A stretch of DNA of 64,000 bases from Methyloglobulus sp. (GTDB taxonomy: Bacteria > Pseudomonadota > Gammaproteobacteria > Methylococcales > Methylomonadaceae): contig JABFQX010000023.1 of NCBI GenBank assembly GCA_013141505.1, forward strand, positions 16,511-80,510, given 5' to 3'. A program made the translations under genes and the position numbers. Shown here piece after piece: positions 56,983-64,000 of the stretch. A model generated the notes under the pieces. It saw nothing but the letters and a program-made list of their open reading frames with translations, did no database searches and was not told where the DNA came from. The number at the start of each line of letters is the position of its first letter. Position 1 is the first letter of the stretch.

Positions 56983-57346
56983 GTAGTTACTTTTTTAATG
57001 TTGATTTTTTTATACACCCTTACCGATTCTCTAATTCTAGTCCAATAATCCTGATTTTCCTGTCTTTTTTCTATCATGCCATACTAATATACATAATTTT
57101 GGAATGAGTTACGGAAATGTTCAATGTGCTGGAAGCCCGATTCAACTCTGAAGAGCAATCTGAAATGGCAATGCTTAAGCATGAAAACACCTGACTGGAA
57201 GGGTAGTGGCTTTCTTAATAAGACGGCGGCGTATTTATGCCCTATGGGTACTTAGCTAAACTGTCCAAATCGACTTGTATTAATAATTTCATAAGTACTT
57301 GCGTCTTTTCCTGCTTAAGGAAATATTATTGGTTCGGTTTTTTGAA
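56983..57346. other. Intergenic region with small ORF debris
   Basis: The upstream region of the sensor kinase, with scattered fragments such as MFNVLEARFNSEEQSEMA (57117-57194) that stop after 25 codons. No supported gene, no tRNA. Confidence 0.4.
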
Positions 57347-57453
57347 GTTTAATTTCCCATCGACTCTACTCAGCATTTATGCCCATTGGGTACAAGTCCG
57401 CTCAGGGAAAGCCACGGTAACGTACCCTGAGCGGAGTCGAAGGGGATCCCCAA
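57347..57453. repeat. Disrupted copy of the CCCTGAGCG..CGAAGGG inverted repeat
   Basis: The right arm CCCTGAGCGGAGTCGAAGGG (57424-57443) is intact. The left arm is split: CCCATCGACTCTACTCAG near 57355, then about 30 extra bases containing TTTATGCCCATTGGGTAC, then CCGCTCAGGG (57398-57407). The inserted string resembles TTTATGCCCTATGGGTAC at 57235-57252. Confidence 0.65.
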
Positions 57454-57625
57454 CAACTTGTCCGAATTTTTAATCTATGCGTCTTACCTACGGCAACTTA
57501 TGTAACTACCGAAATGATTAAAACCAAGTAAATTAACCAGTTTTTATTAAAATAGGAATTCTAGTGAAAATAGTTGAAGCAGACTGATTCGACTTTGGTT
57601 TATCCAATAAAACCGTCATACAGCT

Positions 57626-58293
57626 ATGGTCTCTTTACCTAACTTTTTTAACTCGAACAATTTTCAGGAACACATTGCGATTCCGTATTTACAGGAAAGA
57701 GTGCAAAAGATAAAACTTACGTCAGCCCTTAATACTATATTTCATCTAGTTGGCGTTTATGTTGCAAAACTTGAGATAAGTATTCCCATTAAAGAAACGG
57801 GGCGCTCAATTACAAGGATGATTAAACAGTTTGATAAGGAAACAGGGAGGGTAGGAGCCATTATTTAAGCTCATATTGAAGAAGATCAGACTTTAAAATA
57901 ATGGTTGGATCAATTGATTGAAGTTCAAGGCGTTGGTGAGATAATTGTACTGAATCTTGTAACTCAATTACCTGAGCTTGGAACGACAAGGAATTAACCG
58001 CTTTGGTGAGTTTGGTGCCTGTAAGGATAGCGGCACTAAATCAGGAAGAAGGAGAAGTATATGGTGGACGAATGTAGATACACTTAAGACTCTACATGGC
58101 GACATTAAGTGCGGTTCGTTAAACAACCAATCAAGGCGTTTTATCAGCGTTTGCTCGCTCGTGGAAAGCCCAAAAAGGTAGCCCTGACCTGCAGGGAAAG
58201 CTGTTAATTATTCTCAATTCCATGGCTAAAACACAGGGCAAATGGAAAACCCTGATTTTGCAAAAACAGCTTGATTTAAAACACAGTTGCTGA
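57626..58293 (+). pseudogene. Decayed IS110-family transposase
   Basis: The frame starting at 57626 runs through two stop codons: IKQFDKETGRVGAII*AHIEEDQTLK*WLDQL then VQGVGEIIVLNLVTQLPELG, the recognisable transposase_20 core of IS110 elements. It then shifts frame to NRFGEFGACKDSGTKSGRRR (compare ALVGVAP-NRDSG-GRRRIWGG) and again to IKAFYQRLLARGKPKKVAL, ending near LDLKHSC*. Multiple stops and frameshifts mean it is inactive. The N-terminal DEDD part is missing or unrecognisable. Confidence 0.82.
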
Positions 58294-58333
58294 ATAGATG
58301 CAGGAAATAGGGCAAGATCAGTTTACCAAATAC

Positions 58334-59098
58334 TTACATCAACGACAGTAACTGTTCAAAAATTGCGCCATTCGTTGCTAAAATCTGTTTAGGATATAAA
58401 CCTTTATTTCCCTTAAAATCTGTTATTGTCGCACCTGCTTCTTGAGCAATTAAAGCACCTGCGGCTATATCGTAAAGATTTAACTCTTGCTCCCAAAATG
58501 CGTCAACTTGCCCATCAGCAACCATACATAAATCTAAAGCAGCTGAACCGAAGCGACGCTGCCCGGTAGTTCGTTCAGCAATCCTACAAAAGCGCTGTAA
58601 GTTATTATCTGTCAAATATGAACGTATGCACGCAAATCCGGTACTGACCATAGCGTTTGATAAGCTAGTTTCAGTTGAAACAGAAATTTGCTGACCGTTT
58701 TTCCATGCACCTAAATTTTTTTTAGCGAAATAATAATCATCAAGTGCCGGAGCATATACAGCACCAATAATAATTTCTCCATTAACCTCTAATGCAACAC
58801 TAATTGCCCAAAAATACTGTCCCTTTGCAAAAGAATGTGTACCGTCTATCGGGTCAACAATCCAGCGATTGGTTTGATTTTCACTTTGCCCACTTTCCTC
58901 ACCCCAAAACCCGAACTGTGGGTATTGTTTGAACAATACATCTTTCAGGTATACCTCAACGGCGAGGTCAGCTTCAGTAACGAAATCACGTGGACTTTTT
59001 TTCTCTACTTTTAATTGCTCTAAATTTAAATAATAAGATAAGGCAATATTCCCCGCTTCACGAATAGTTTTTTCAAAATCGGTAATTATTATATTCAT
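58334..59098 (-). CDS. Inositol-monophosphatase-family phosphatase (HisN/SuhB-like)
   Basis: A 254-residue Mg2+/Li+-sensitive phosphatase with metal-site motifs GFWGEESGQS, VDPIDGTHSFAKG and LNLYDIAAGALIAQEAGA. Possible substrates in the family include inositol-1-phosphate, histidinol phosphate and 3'-phosphoadenosine phosphate; the GTHSF and RRFGSAALDLCMVADG pattern leans to histidinol-phosphatase-like members, but this is not decisive. It stands alone between the IS110 remnant and pmoB. Confidence 0.88.
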   Translation of the reverse strand: MNIIITDFEKTIREAGNIALSYYLNLEQLKVEKKSPRDFVTEADLAVEVYLKDVLFKQYPQFGFWGEESGQSENQTNRWIVDPIDGTHSFAKGQYFWAISVALEVNGEIIIGAVYAPALDDYYFAKKNLGAWKNGQQISVSTETSLSNAMVSTGFACIRSYLTDNNLQRFCRIAERTTGQRRFGSAALDLCMVADGQVDAFWEQELNLYDIAAGALIAQEAGATITDFKGNKGLYPKQILATNGAIFEQLLSLM

Positions 59099-59267
59099 TT
59101 AGGCTTTTTGATAAGTCATTTATCCCAATATATTTGATTTTCCCTATATACCCGCTATAAACCTTATTAACTTATGCCAATTGCAAGGGATTTATGAATT
59201 GAGGAAAGTGCTATACGTTGATGACGTATTAACGCCGGGTCAAAACTTTACTCTTTAAAAATGATTG

Positions 59268-59350
59268 TAACTAATTAACTAATTAACTAATTAACTAATT
59301 AACTAATTAACTAATTAACTAATTAACTAATTAACTAATTAACTAATTAA
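59268..59350. repeat. 8-bp tandem repeat array (TAACTAAT), about ten copies
   Basis: The octamer CTAATTAA repeats without error from 59268 to 59350 (83 bases). It lies in the 540-base gap between the phosphatase gene (upstream side) and the pmoB terminator, in which I see no gene. The octamer has stop codons in every frame and could vary in copy number by slippage. Confidence 0.95.
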
Positions 59351-59562
59351 GATTAAATACTCCCCTAACAATTAAGGCAAATCTGGAATCTAACTAACAT
59401 TAGTTTAAATAGTAAACATCTTCATAGGATTATCTAGCTAGTGCAATAAGATTATTTTGACTTTACATTTTCATTTGAAAACAAACGCCTCTGCTACTAA
59501 TAAATAATGCAAGACAGTTTGATACAAGCATTTCTAAAGCTAAATTAGTAAATATTTACCAA

Positions 59563-59599
59563 TAAAAAACCCCTACCACCTTTCGGTGATAGGGGTTTT
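59563..59599 (-). terminator. Rho-independent terminator of the pmoCAB operon
   Basis: Stem AAAACCCCTACCACC (59566-59580) and GGTGATAGGGGTTTT (59585-59599) with one mismatch and a TTTC loop. On the minus strand it ends in TTTTTTATT, 41 bases after the pmoB stop. Confidence 0.93.
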
Positions 59600-59639
59600 A
59601 ACCCCAAAATAGCAGCAATATGTCTGCTATTTTATTTCA

Positions 59640-60884
59640 TTAAATAAATGATGGGATTAATGGTGCGTCAATTGTTACCATTTGACGATTACCGCCTTCA
59701 TCAGTGAAGAACAGTAAGCCAGCAAACCGGCTATCTGGATCATAGATTAAGTCAGCTAAACGATAAACTTCCCATGCAGCATCAGAAGCAGTAACTTCAA
59801 CTGTTCTTGTTTGACCAGGAGCGATTGGGCTGTTATCGCTAACAGTCAAACCTTCTTCAGCCAACAAGTCATCTGGGTAGCCAGTGTCATCTTCATGTAC
59901 AGCGGGATCCAAGAAACGAACAGACGCAGTCATGAACTCACCTAAACGAACTGAAGAATCACCATTGTTTGTGATTGTCAGTGTCATTTGCATAGCACGT
60001 CCAGGTACACGATAAGTAGCACTATCAACTTTGACAGCAACAGTTCTTGCTGGCATTTCGATAGGTTTCATACCACGTAACAAACCAGCTTGCAGCGGGG
60101 TTGTAATTGGATACTGTTCGTTAGTGCTTTGCATAGTAGCAGCAACGATAGCCATTGTTGCCAAAGCAAAACCAATACCAACTTTTTTGTCAGTTGCAGT
60201 GATAAGCGTGTCTGCTTTACCAGCATCCATAGCTATCAAACGTGGGACAAAAACAGGCTTACGAACCCAGTAACCAATGTAGGCAAGACCAATTGCATAC
60301 CAGAAAGCATGCCAGAAGTATATATTGCCGATGTTCCAATTCTCCAGATCAATTGTTTGACCTGTCAAAGTGGTGATTGGGTTTTTGAATTCACTCATAG
60401 AACCAGTAATGGTTACCCATTTTCCTGGACCGATAATTGGACCACCGTCTTGTACATTCATCATGGAGTGAACATGCCAGTCACCAGGGCGACGTGCTTT
60501 CAACAATACTTTGAATTCGTATGTTTCGCCTAATTCAAGGGAAACAGACCGAGGAACCAATTGACCACCGACCCAAGATCCAGCACGAATAAATACTGGA
60601 CCTGGAATACCGATATTCAAGAATGATACTTCTGGTTTAGCAACAGTTTCAGGCCATCCCGCAAACACGTGAAATTTACCAGTAACAGTCATTGTGTCAT
60701 TTACAGGCACAGTGTCTTTAGACCAGTTAAGGTCATACCAGTGAATAGTACGCATACGCATGAACGCAGCCTGTGATTTCTCACCATGTGCAGAAGCAGT
60801 TGGTGCGTAAAACATCGCTGCTGTAACAGTTACCAGCAATGCGACAAAGGATAATTTAGCCATCCCGTCTTTTATTAATTTCAT
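59640..60884 (-). CDS. pmoB: Particulate methane monooxygenase subunit B (PmoB)
   Basis: A 414-residue periplasmic copper subunit. It has a signal peptide ending in APTASA, after which the mature N-terminus starts with the copper ligand H33 (SAHGEKS); H48 (TIHWYDL) and the H137-V-H139 pair in GDWHVHSMM complete the known PmoB copper residues. Two membrane helices (about 190-210 and 232-250) separate the two cupredoxin domains. An AGAGGAGG-type ribosome-binding site precedes ATG 60884. It is the last gene of pmoCAB, 106 bases after pmoA, followed by a strong terminator. Confidence 0.98.
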   Translation of the reverse strand: MKLIKDGMAKLSFVALLVTVTAAMFYAPTASAHGEKSQAAFMRMRTIHWYDLNWSKDTVPVNDTMTVTGKFHVFAGWPETVAKPEVSFLNIGIPGPVFIRAGSWVGGQLVPRSVSLELGETYEFKVLLKARRPGDWHVHSMMNVQDGGPIIGPGKWVTITGSMSEFKNPITTLTGQTIDLENWNIGNIYFWHAFWYAIGLAYIGYWVRKPVFVPRLIAMDAGKADTLITATDKKVGIGFALATMAIVAATMQSTNEQYPITTPLQAGLLRGMKPIEMPARTVAVKVDSATYRVPGRAMQMTLTITNNGDSSVRLGEFMTASVRFLDPAVHEDDTGYPDDLLAEEGLTVSDNSPIAPGQTRTVEVTASDAAWEVYRLADLIYDPDSRFAGLLFFTDEGGNRQMVTIDAPLIPSFI

Positions 60885-60990
60885 ATATCCTCCTCTATAA
60901 TAGAGAATCTATAGTTTTTGAGTATCTAGTCAAAATCAAACACAATTGATTGATAAAACTAGCTTTTATTATTTATAAAGAAAAATCTTC

Positions 60991-61734
60991 TTAAGAGCCT
61001 GTCGTGAAAGCGGTGTTTCCGAACCATCTTCCGAAGAAATGCCATACGAAATAAACAATGATACTCACGAAACCAGAGAAGAACGCTGATACTGGAGCAA
61101 CGTCTTTACCGAAAGTTCTCAGTGTACCTTTTTCAACCATACGGATATACTCAGGCATACCTGTTCTAACGTAGTGATAACCTGACAAGTCAGCTAGCGT
61201 CATCATCATGCCATTATATTCAACTGGCAAATGTAGTGGAGCCATCATTGGCCAGTTGCCTGGATAGAACAACAAACCGAAAGCCAAGCCACCGACAACT
61301 GCAGTCAACTGCATGCTGCCTGAAACCAACAATACAACGTCAAGCACAATAGCACCTGGAATCAATTGTGATGGGAATACGAAATTAATAGGGAAGTATG
61401 TCCAACCCCAGAAATTAAAATATCTATTTACCCATTCACCTAGCAAAAGACCCAGTATGCAAAGAGTTGCACCGAAAGCGATGCGATAACGCCACCAAAG
61501 AACTGCTTGAACTGCCGCTGGAAATGTAATAGCCATAATTGGCAAAACAGTAACCCAAAGACGTCTATCTTTCCAATCTGACCAGAAATCCCAGTCACCT
61601 GCTACTAGCATAAAGTGAACGTGATAACCGCCTAAGATTACGAAAAACAGTGTAAATATAATCATCCAATCGAACGTACGGGAAACTTTAACTGCTTCCG
61701 CACGTGATCGTACTGCTGATTGAGATGCGCTCAT
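60991..61734 (-). CDS. pmoA: Particulate methane monooxygenase subunit A (PmoA)
   Basis: A 247-residue membrane subunit of pMMO, the standard marker of methanotrophs. The conserved GDWDFWSDWKDRRLW stretch is present (the site of the common pmoA primer), along with LPVEYNGMMMTLADLSGYHY and VRTGMPEYIRMVEKGTLRTF. Seven predicted membrane segments. The AGGAGG site is just before ATG 61734. The pmoC-pmoA-pmoB order distinguishes it from the pxmABC variant. Located 121 bases after pmoC. Confidence 0.98.
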   Translation of the reverse strand: MSASQSAVRSRAEAVKVSRTFDWMIIFTLFFVILGGYHVHFMLVAGDWDFWSDWKDRRLWVTVLPIMAITFPAAVQAVLWWRYRIAFGATLCILGLLLGEWVNRYFNFWGWTYFPINFVFPSQLIPGAIVLDVVLLVSGSMQLTAVVGGLAFGLLFYPGNWPMMAPLHLPVEYNGMMMTLADLSGYHYVRTGMPEYIRMVEKGTLRTFGKDVAPVSAFFSGFVSIIVYFVWHFFGRWFGNTAFTTGS

Positions 61735-61855
61735 TAGCTTACCTCCTAAAAGGAATTAAATTATTTTTATATTAACTACCATTCTCTTTTACCACTCCAC
61801 CTGAAAAACAAAGTGAAGTGGATAGGGAGATAGTAATTACAACCAGAACTTCAGC

Positions 61856-62608
61856 TTACGCTAAGTCTTTTTTCAGCAATTTTGCAAGTGCTGCCATTTC
61901 AATGTTCAATACACCTAATACACCCAAAGCTGACCATCCGAAGAATACGAAGCCGTAGTGTAAAGGAGCAACAAACAATTCTTCCATAAACCAGAAGGTG
62001 TGACCCCACTCGTTCAAGCCAACATTTGGCAGAATCATAAATGGACCAACTGTAGCAACCATATATTGAATAGAGTTACCTTGTTGGTAAGTTGGCAATC
62101 TTGTTTTTGCATACAAGAAAGCTGCACCACCAGTAATGATGTAGATTGGGTAGCTCAAATAGAACTCGATAATATGACTTGGTGTAAAGTCAGTATCGCG
62201 AACGATTGTTTGATGCCATGTACCATCTTGCTCGGTGAAGTAACTTGCACCAAAATAGATAGCTACGGCATAACATACCAACCATGTCCAATGTGTAAAA
62301 TGTCTTCTCAACTCTTCACGTGGAGTGATTGACATAACCTTACGGTCACGAGTTTTCCAGATGTAACCCCACAGTATGCCTGCAGTTGACACTTCTAATA
62401 CGAACTCGATGTACAAAAAGTTCATCCAGTATGTTTCGAATTCTGGTGCAAAAGAATCCATGCCTGCAGACCAGCCATAAACGCCTTCATACCAACGAAC
62501 CCATGCATAAAATACGCAATACAACGCAACACCGAGAAACAAGTTTCTTTTGTTTAACAACGGTGCTTCCGCAGCATCAGCTTTTACTGATTCAGTTGTA
62601 GCTGCCAT
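61856..62608 (-). CDS. pmoC: Particulate methane monooxygenase subunit C (PmoC)
   Basis: A 250-residue membrane subunit that contributes a copper site: D128 and H132 in QDGTWHQ, and H145 in FTPSHIIEFY, at the D-x3-H-x12-H spacing known for PmoC. The opening is MAATTESVKADAAEAPLLNK with a soluble N-terminal helix. ATG 62608 has AGGAGG at 62614-62619. First gene of the operon; the pmoCAB transcript is expected to be among the most abundant in the cell. Confidence 0.98.
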   Translation of the reverse strand: MAATTESVKADAAEAPLLNKRNLFLGVALYCVFYAWVRWYEGVYGWSAGMDSFAPEFETYWMNFLYIEFVLEVSTAGILWGYIWKTRDRKVMSITPREELRRHFTHWTWLVCYAVAIYFGASYFTEQDGTWHQTIVRDTDFTPSHIIEFYLSYPIYIITGGAAFLYAKTRLPTYQQGNSIQYMVATVGPFMILPNVGLNEWGHTFWFMEELFVAPLHYGFVFFGWSALGVLGVLNIEMAALAKLLKKDLA

Positions 62609-62724
62609 TTCTACCTCCTAAAAATTATTAAATCCCCAGCCAAAACTGGGAGTCAAATGTAAAAATCCTTTAATTTCGCCCCGGCTTACACCAAGACAAC
62701 ACTGAATCCATTCAGTGACAACTA

Positions 62725-62752
62725 AGTCTACCAGTTCAATTTACAGTGTCAA
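62725..62752 (-). promoter_or_regulatory. Likely sigma-70 promoter of pmoCAB
   Basis: On the minus strand TTGACA (+ strand 62747-62752) and TAGACT (62725-62730) are spaced 16 bases apart, giving a leader of about 105 bases before pmoC. Consensus -35 with a moderate -10. No other equally good pair is seen between pmoC and the divergent gene at 62886. Confidence 0.6.
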
Positions 62753-62885
62753 GTCAAAATTATTTCATGCCTTAATTGTTAACTTGCATGATAATCAGTC
62801 ACCTCTAATTTATTTGAAAACCGTATATTTCTGATACACTACATTATTAAATTATTTAGTTTTTTGACAAAACAAATCAAACACC

Positions 62886-63320
62886 ATGAAAAAATATTCA
62901 ATGATTTTTCTGATTATTGGCATCGCAGTTTTAATACTTATTACTCAAAAGTTACTGTTACCCTTAGTCTATGATGTAGCTAAATCAGATGCTTTTCTAG
63001 TTGCTAGCAATGATCAAGGCAGCCAAATGCCGATCTCTAACTCTATGACTGAACTAGCGTTTACACATTGCAACAATCACATAAAATCAGAACTCGGTTC
63101 AGATGCAACAGTAACTCCTTCGAACAAACCACTCAACGCATGGAGCTTAGGCAATTACCAATATGTCATAAATGGTGAAATTTCTATAATAAGTGCGTCT
63201 AATACTTCTACCAAAAAATATGCTTGTAGAATTACTTACGAAAACGGAGACGACCTGACAGGTTCAGCAGACTTCAAGAACTGGAGCATAGAAGGTATAG
63301 ATGGAATCGATGGAATATAA
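62886..63320 (+). CDS. Membrane-anchored small protein of unknown function
   Basis: A 144-residue protein with one N-terminal membrane span (IFLIIGIAVLILITQKLLLPLVY) and an extracytoplasmic domain (SNSMTELAFTHCNNHI ... YACRITYENGD) with two cysteines that could form a disulphide. It resembles small envelope proteins with a DUF-type beta domain. It is divergent from pmoC; co-regulation is possible but not shown. No family recognised. The stop-proximal tail repeats GIDGIDGI. Confidence 0.6.
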   Translation: MKKYSMIFLIIGIAVLILITQKLLLPLVYDVAKSDAFLVASNDQGSQMPISNSMTELAFTHCNNHIKSELGSDATVTPSNKPLNAWSLGNYQYVINGEISIISASNTSTKKYACRITYENGDDLTGSADFKNWSIEGIDGIDGI

Positions 63321-63902
63321 CAGTTTATTTTGATTGCCTATCACTAAATATTTCAGGCTTGTGCATTTGTTCGACGCGGAATTGCATTAGACAATCTTTT
63401 AGGGTTAAAAGACCTATCGTTATATCTTTAACCAGTAGGACATACTTCATATTTGATGGACGACCATCAGTTCGACTTCAAATTTTAAACATGTCTTATG
63501 TCGCTTATTTATTTGCTTGACTCATTTTTAGCTCCTCTTTAAAAACGAATAACAATCGCTTAGAGGTGACTCTATTTTATATCAGACCAACACATGATAT
63601 AGGTGGCCGGAAACCAACGGCCATTTATTGCCCCATAGGGCTATGACCTTTTTAAGAGTACTATCCACAAAACGCCCATTATAAATTGTCTGCAGGCGTC
63701 CAGCCAATCGACATAAATTCTGGTTAATTTTTCTTCAGACTCCTGTAGCCCTATCCGGCTTATTGCAGCCAAATGGGCAACTTTTTAGCCGTTTGATTAA
63801 GGCTCAACAAGGCCTACGCCACAATAGCCACCTGCAATTAAACTTCTACCCCTGCCCACTGTATTAACAGCTACCTTTGTCGCTTGGCGGTATTTTTCAG
63901 GC
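63321..63902. other. Intergenic region between the small membrane protein gene and the 5S terminator
   Basis: About 580 bases. A 41-codon minus-strand frame at 63325-63450 (MKYVLLVKDITIGLLTL start) might be a remnant, but it lacks a ribosome-binding site. A well-formed GAGGAG site and ATG near 63530 lead into only six codons. No tRNA was seen. Otherwise no gene. Confidence 0.4.
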
Positions 63903-63934
63903 AAAAAAAAGCCCAAGCCTTTGTGGGCTTGGGC
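63903..63934 (-). terminator. Rho-independent terminator of the rRNA operon
   Basis: GCCCAAGCC (63911-63919) and GGCTTGGGC (63926-63934) form a 9-bp GC-rich stem with a 6-base loop. A run of eight A bases at 63903-63910 gives a T-run when read on the minus strand. It lies just beyond the 5S rRNA 3' end. Confidence 0.93.
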
Positions 63935-63944
63935 CGTCTTGTTG

Positions 63945-64000
63945 GGCGCTTGGCGATTCCCTACTTTCGCATGGCAAACTGCCACACTATCATCGGCGCT
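63945..64000 (-). rRNA. rrf: 5S ribosomal RNA, 3' part (cut by window edge)
   Basis: The reverse complement starts AGCGCCGATGATAGTGTGGC and continues TTTGCCATGCGAAAGTAGGG, then AATCGCCAAGCG: the conserved 5S loop and 3' strand (compare GCGCCGATGGTAGTGTGG..CCCATGCGAGAGTAGGGAACTGCCAGGC). About half of the gene is present; the 5' half and the likely 16S-23S genes lie beyond 64000. The protein frame at 63797-63985 over it is spurious. Confidence 0.93.

Noticed and set aside
57237..57473. 78-codon plus-strand frame
   Set aside because: It reads through the disrupted CCCTGAGCG repeat and has no conserved features.
57978..58181. 67-codon plus-strand frame as an intact gene
   Set aside because: It is one frame of the decayed IS110 transposase (KDSGTKSGRRR region).
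59268..59350. CRISPR or iteron-type origin
   Set aside because: Units are contiguous 8-mers with no spacers and no replication gene nearby.
63325..63450. 41-codon minus-strand frame (MKYVLLVKDITIG)
   Set aside because: Looks somewhat protein-like but has an upstream in-frame stop, no ribosome-binding site and no known family.
63797..63985. 62-codon minus-strand frame at the right edge
   Set aside because: It overlaps the 5S rRNA and its terminator.

Overview
The window is a chromosomal segment of a gammaproteobacterial (type I) methanotroph. The decisive evidence is a complete pmoC-pmoA-pmoB operon for particulate methane monooxygenase on the minus strand at 59640-62608, with copper-site residues of PmoB (H33, H137, H139) and PmoC (D128, H132, H145) intact. 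An nlpD-rpoS pair, a Bfd/Bfr iron-storage pair under a Fur-like box, and an oadGAB sodium pump fit the Gammaproteobacteria. The genus cannot be fixed from the sequence alone; a Methylobacter/Methylovulum-like organism is my inference. The 3' end of a 5S rRNA gene, with its terminator, lies at the right edge, so a ribosomal RNA operon probably continues to the right on the minus strand.

Layout: 0-4 kb holds a secreted subtilisin with tandem cadherin-like domains and a small exported protein. 4.2-7.5 kb is oadG-oadA-oadB. 7.6-14.7 kb (minus) is a type I restriction-modification operon, hsdM-DUF1016 nuclease-hsdS-(transposase/repeat island)-hsdR. 15-16.7 kb is bfd-bfr-trhO, and 16.9-18.7 kb (minus) is moeA-mobB. 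18.7-21.3 kb is a J-domain membrane protein, an NlpD-like amidase activator and rpoS. 21.3-22.8 kb (minus) is a nitrilase-family enzyme overlapping an acetyltransferase gene.

23.5-31.0 kb is the most interesting region: a one-directional cassette encoding a 95-residue peptide with a textbook double-glycine leader and a Gly/Ser/Lys/Asp/Tyr repeat core, a FemAB-family aminoacyl-tRNA-dependent ligase, an HlyD-type adaptor, a C39-peptidase ABC exporter, a TPR protein and a TolC-type outer-membrane channel. Together they look like a complete leader-cleaving type I secretion system for a microcin-like or structural repeat peptide, with the FemAB protein as a candidate immunity or modification factor.

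31-45 kb carries mostly exported proteins: a PepSY-like protein, a secreted DJ-1/PfpI protein, an esterase-like hydrolase, a 1592-residue galactose-oxidase-like copper oxidase fused to lectin, Ig, PKD, beta-propeller and di-haem cytochrome domains, a clan GH-A-like glycoside hydrolase, and a G8-domain protein. 45-51 kb has a small secreted four-repeat protein, an AIM24/TIGR00266 protein with an M48 protease, a trypsin-like protease, an antitoxin remnant and a lone AT-rich OLD-family ATPase/TOPRIM gene (candidate phage defence). 51-57 kb holds a thioesterase, parC, a VPLPA-CTERM-type surface protein and a FixLJ-like two-component pair. 57-59 kb contains repeats, a decayed IS110-family transposase and an inositol-monophosphatase-family gene. 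The window closes with pmoCAB, a small membrane-anchored protein and the 5S rRNA.

Short interspersed repeats are a recurring theme: REP-like double hairpins around an IS200-type transposase, a CCCTGAGCG..CGAAGGG family at three loci (one in frame inside hsdM), long hairpins near 33.0 and 50.8 kb, and an 8-bp tandem array downstream of pmoB. Several genes appear to have had their ends rewritten by such repeats (hsdS C-terminus, antitoxin N-terminus).
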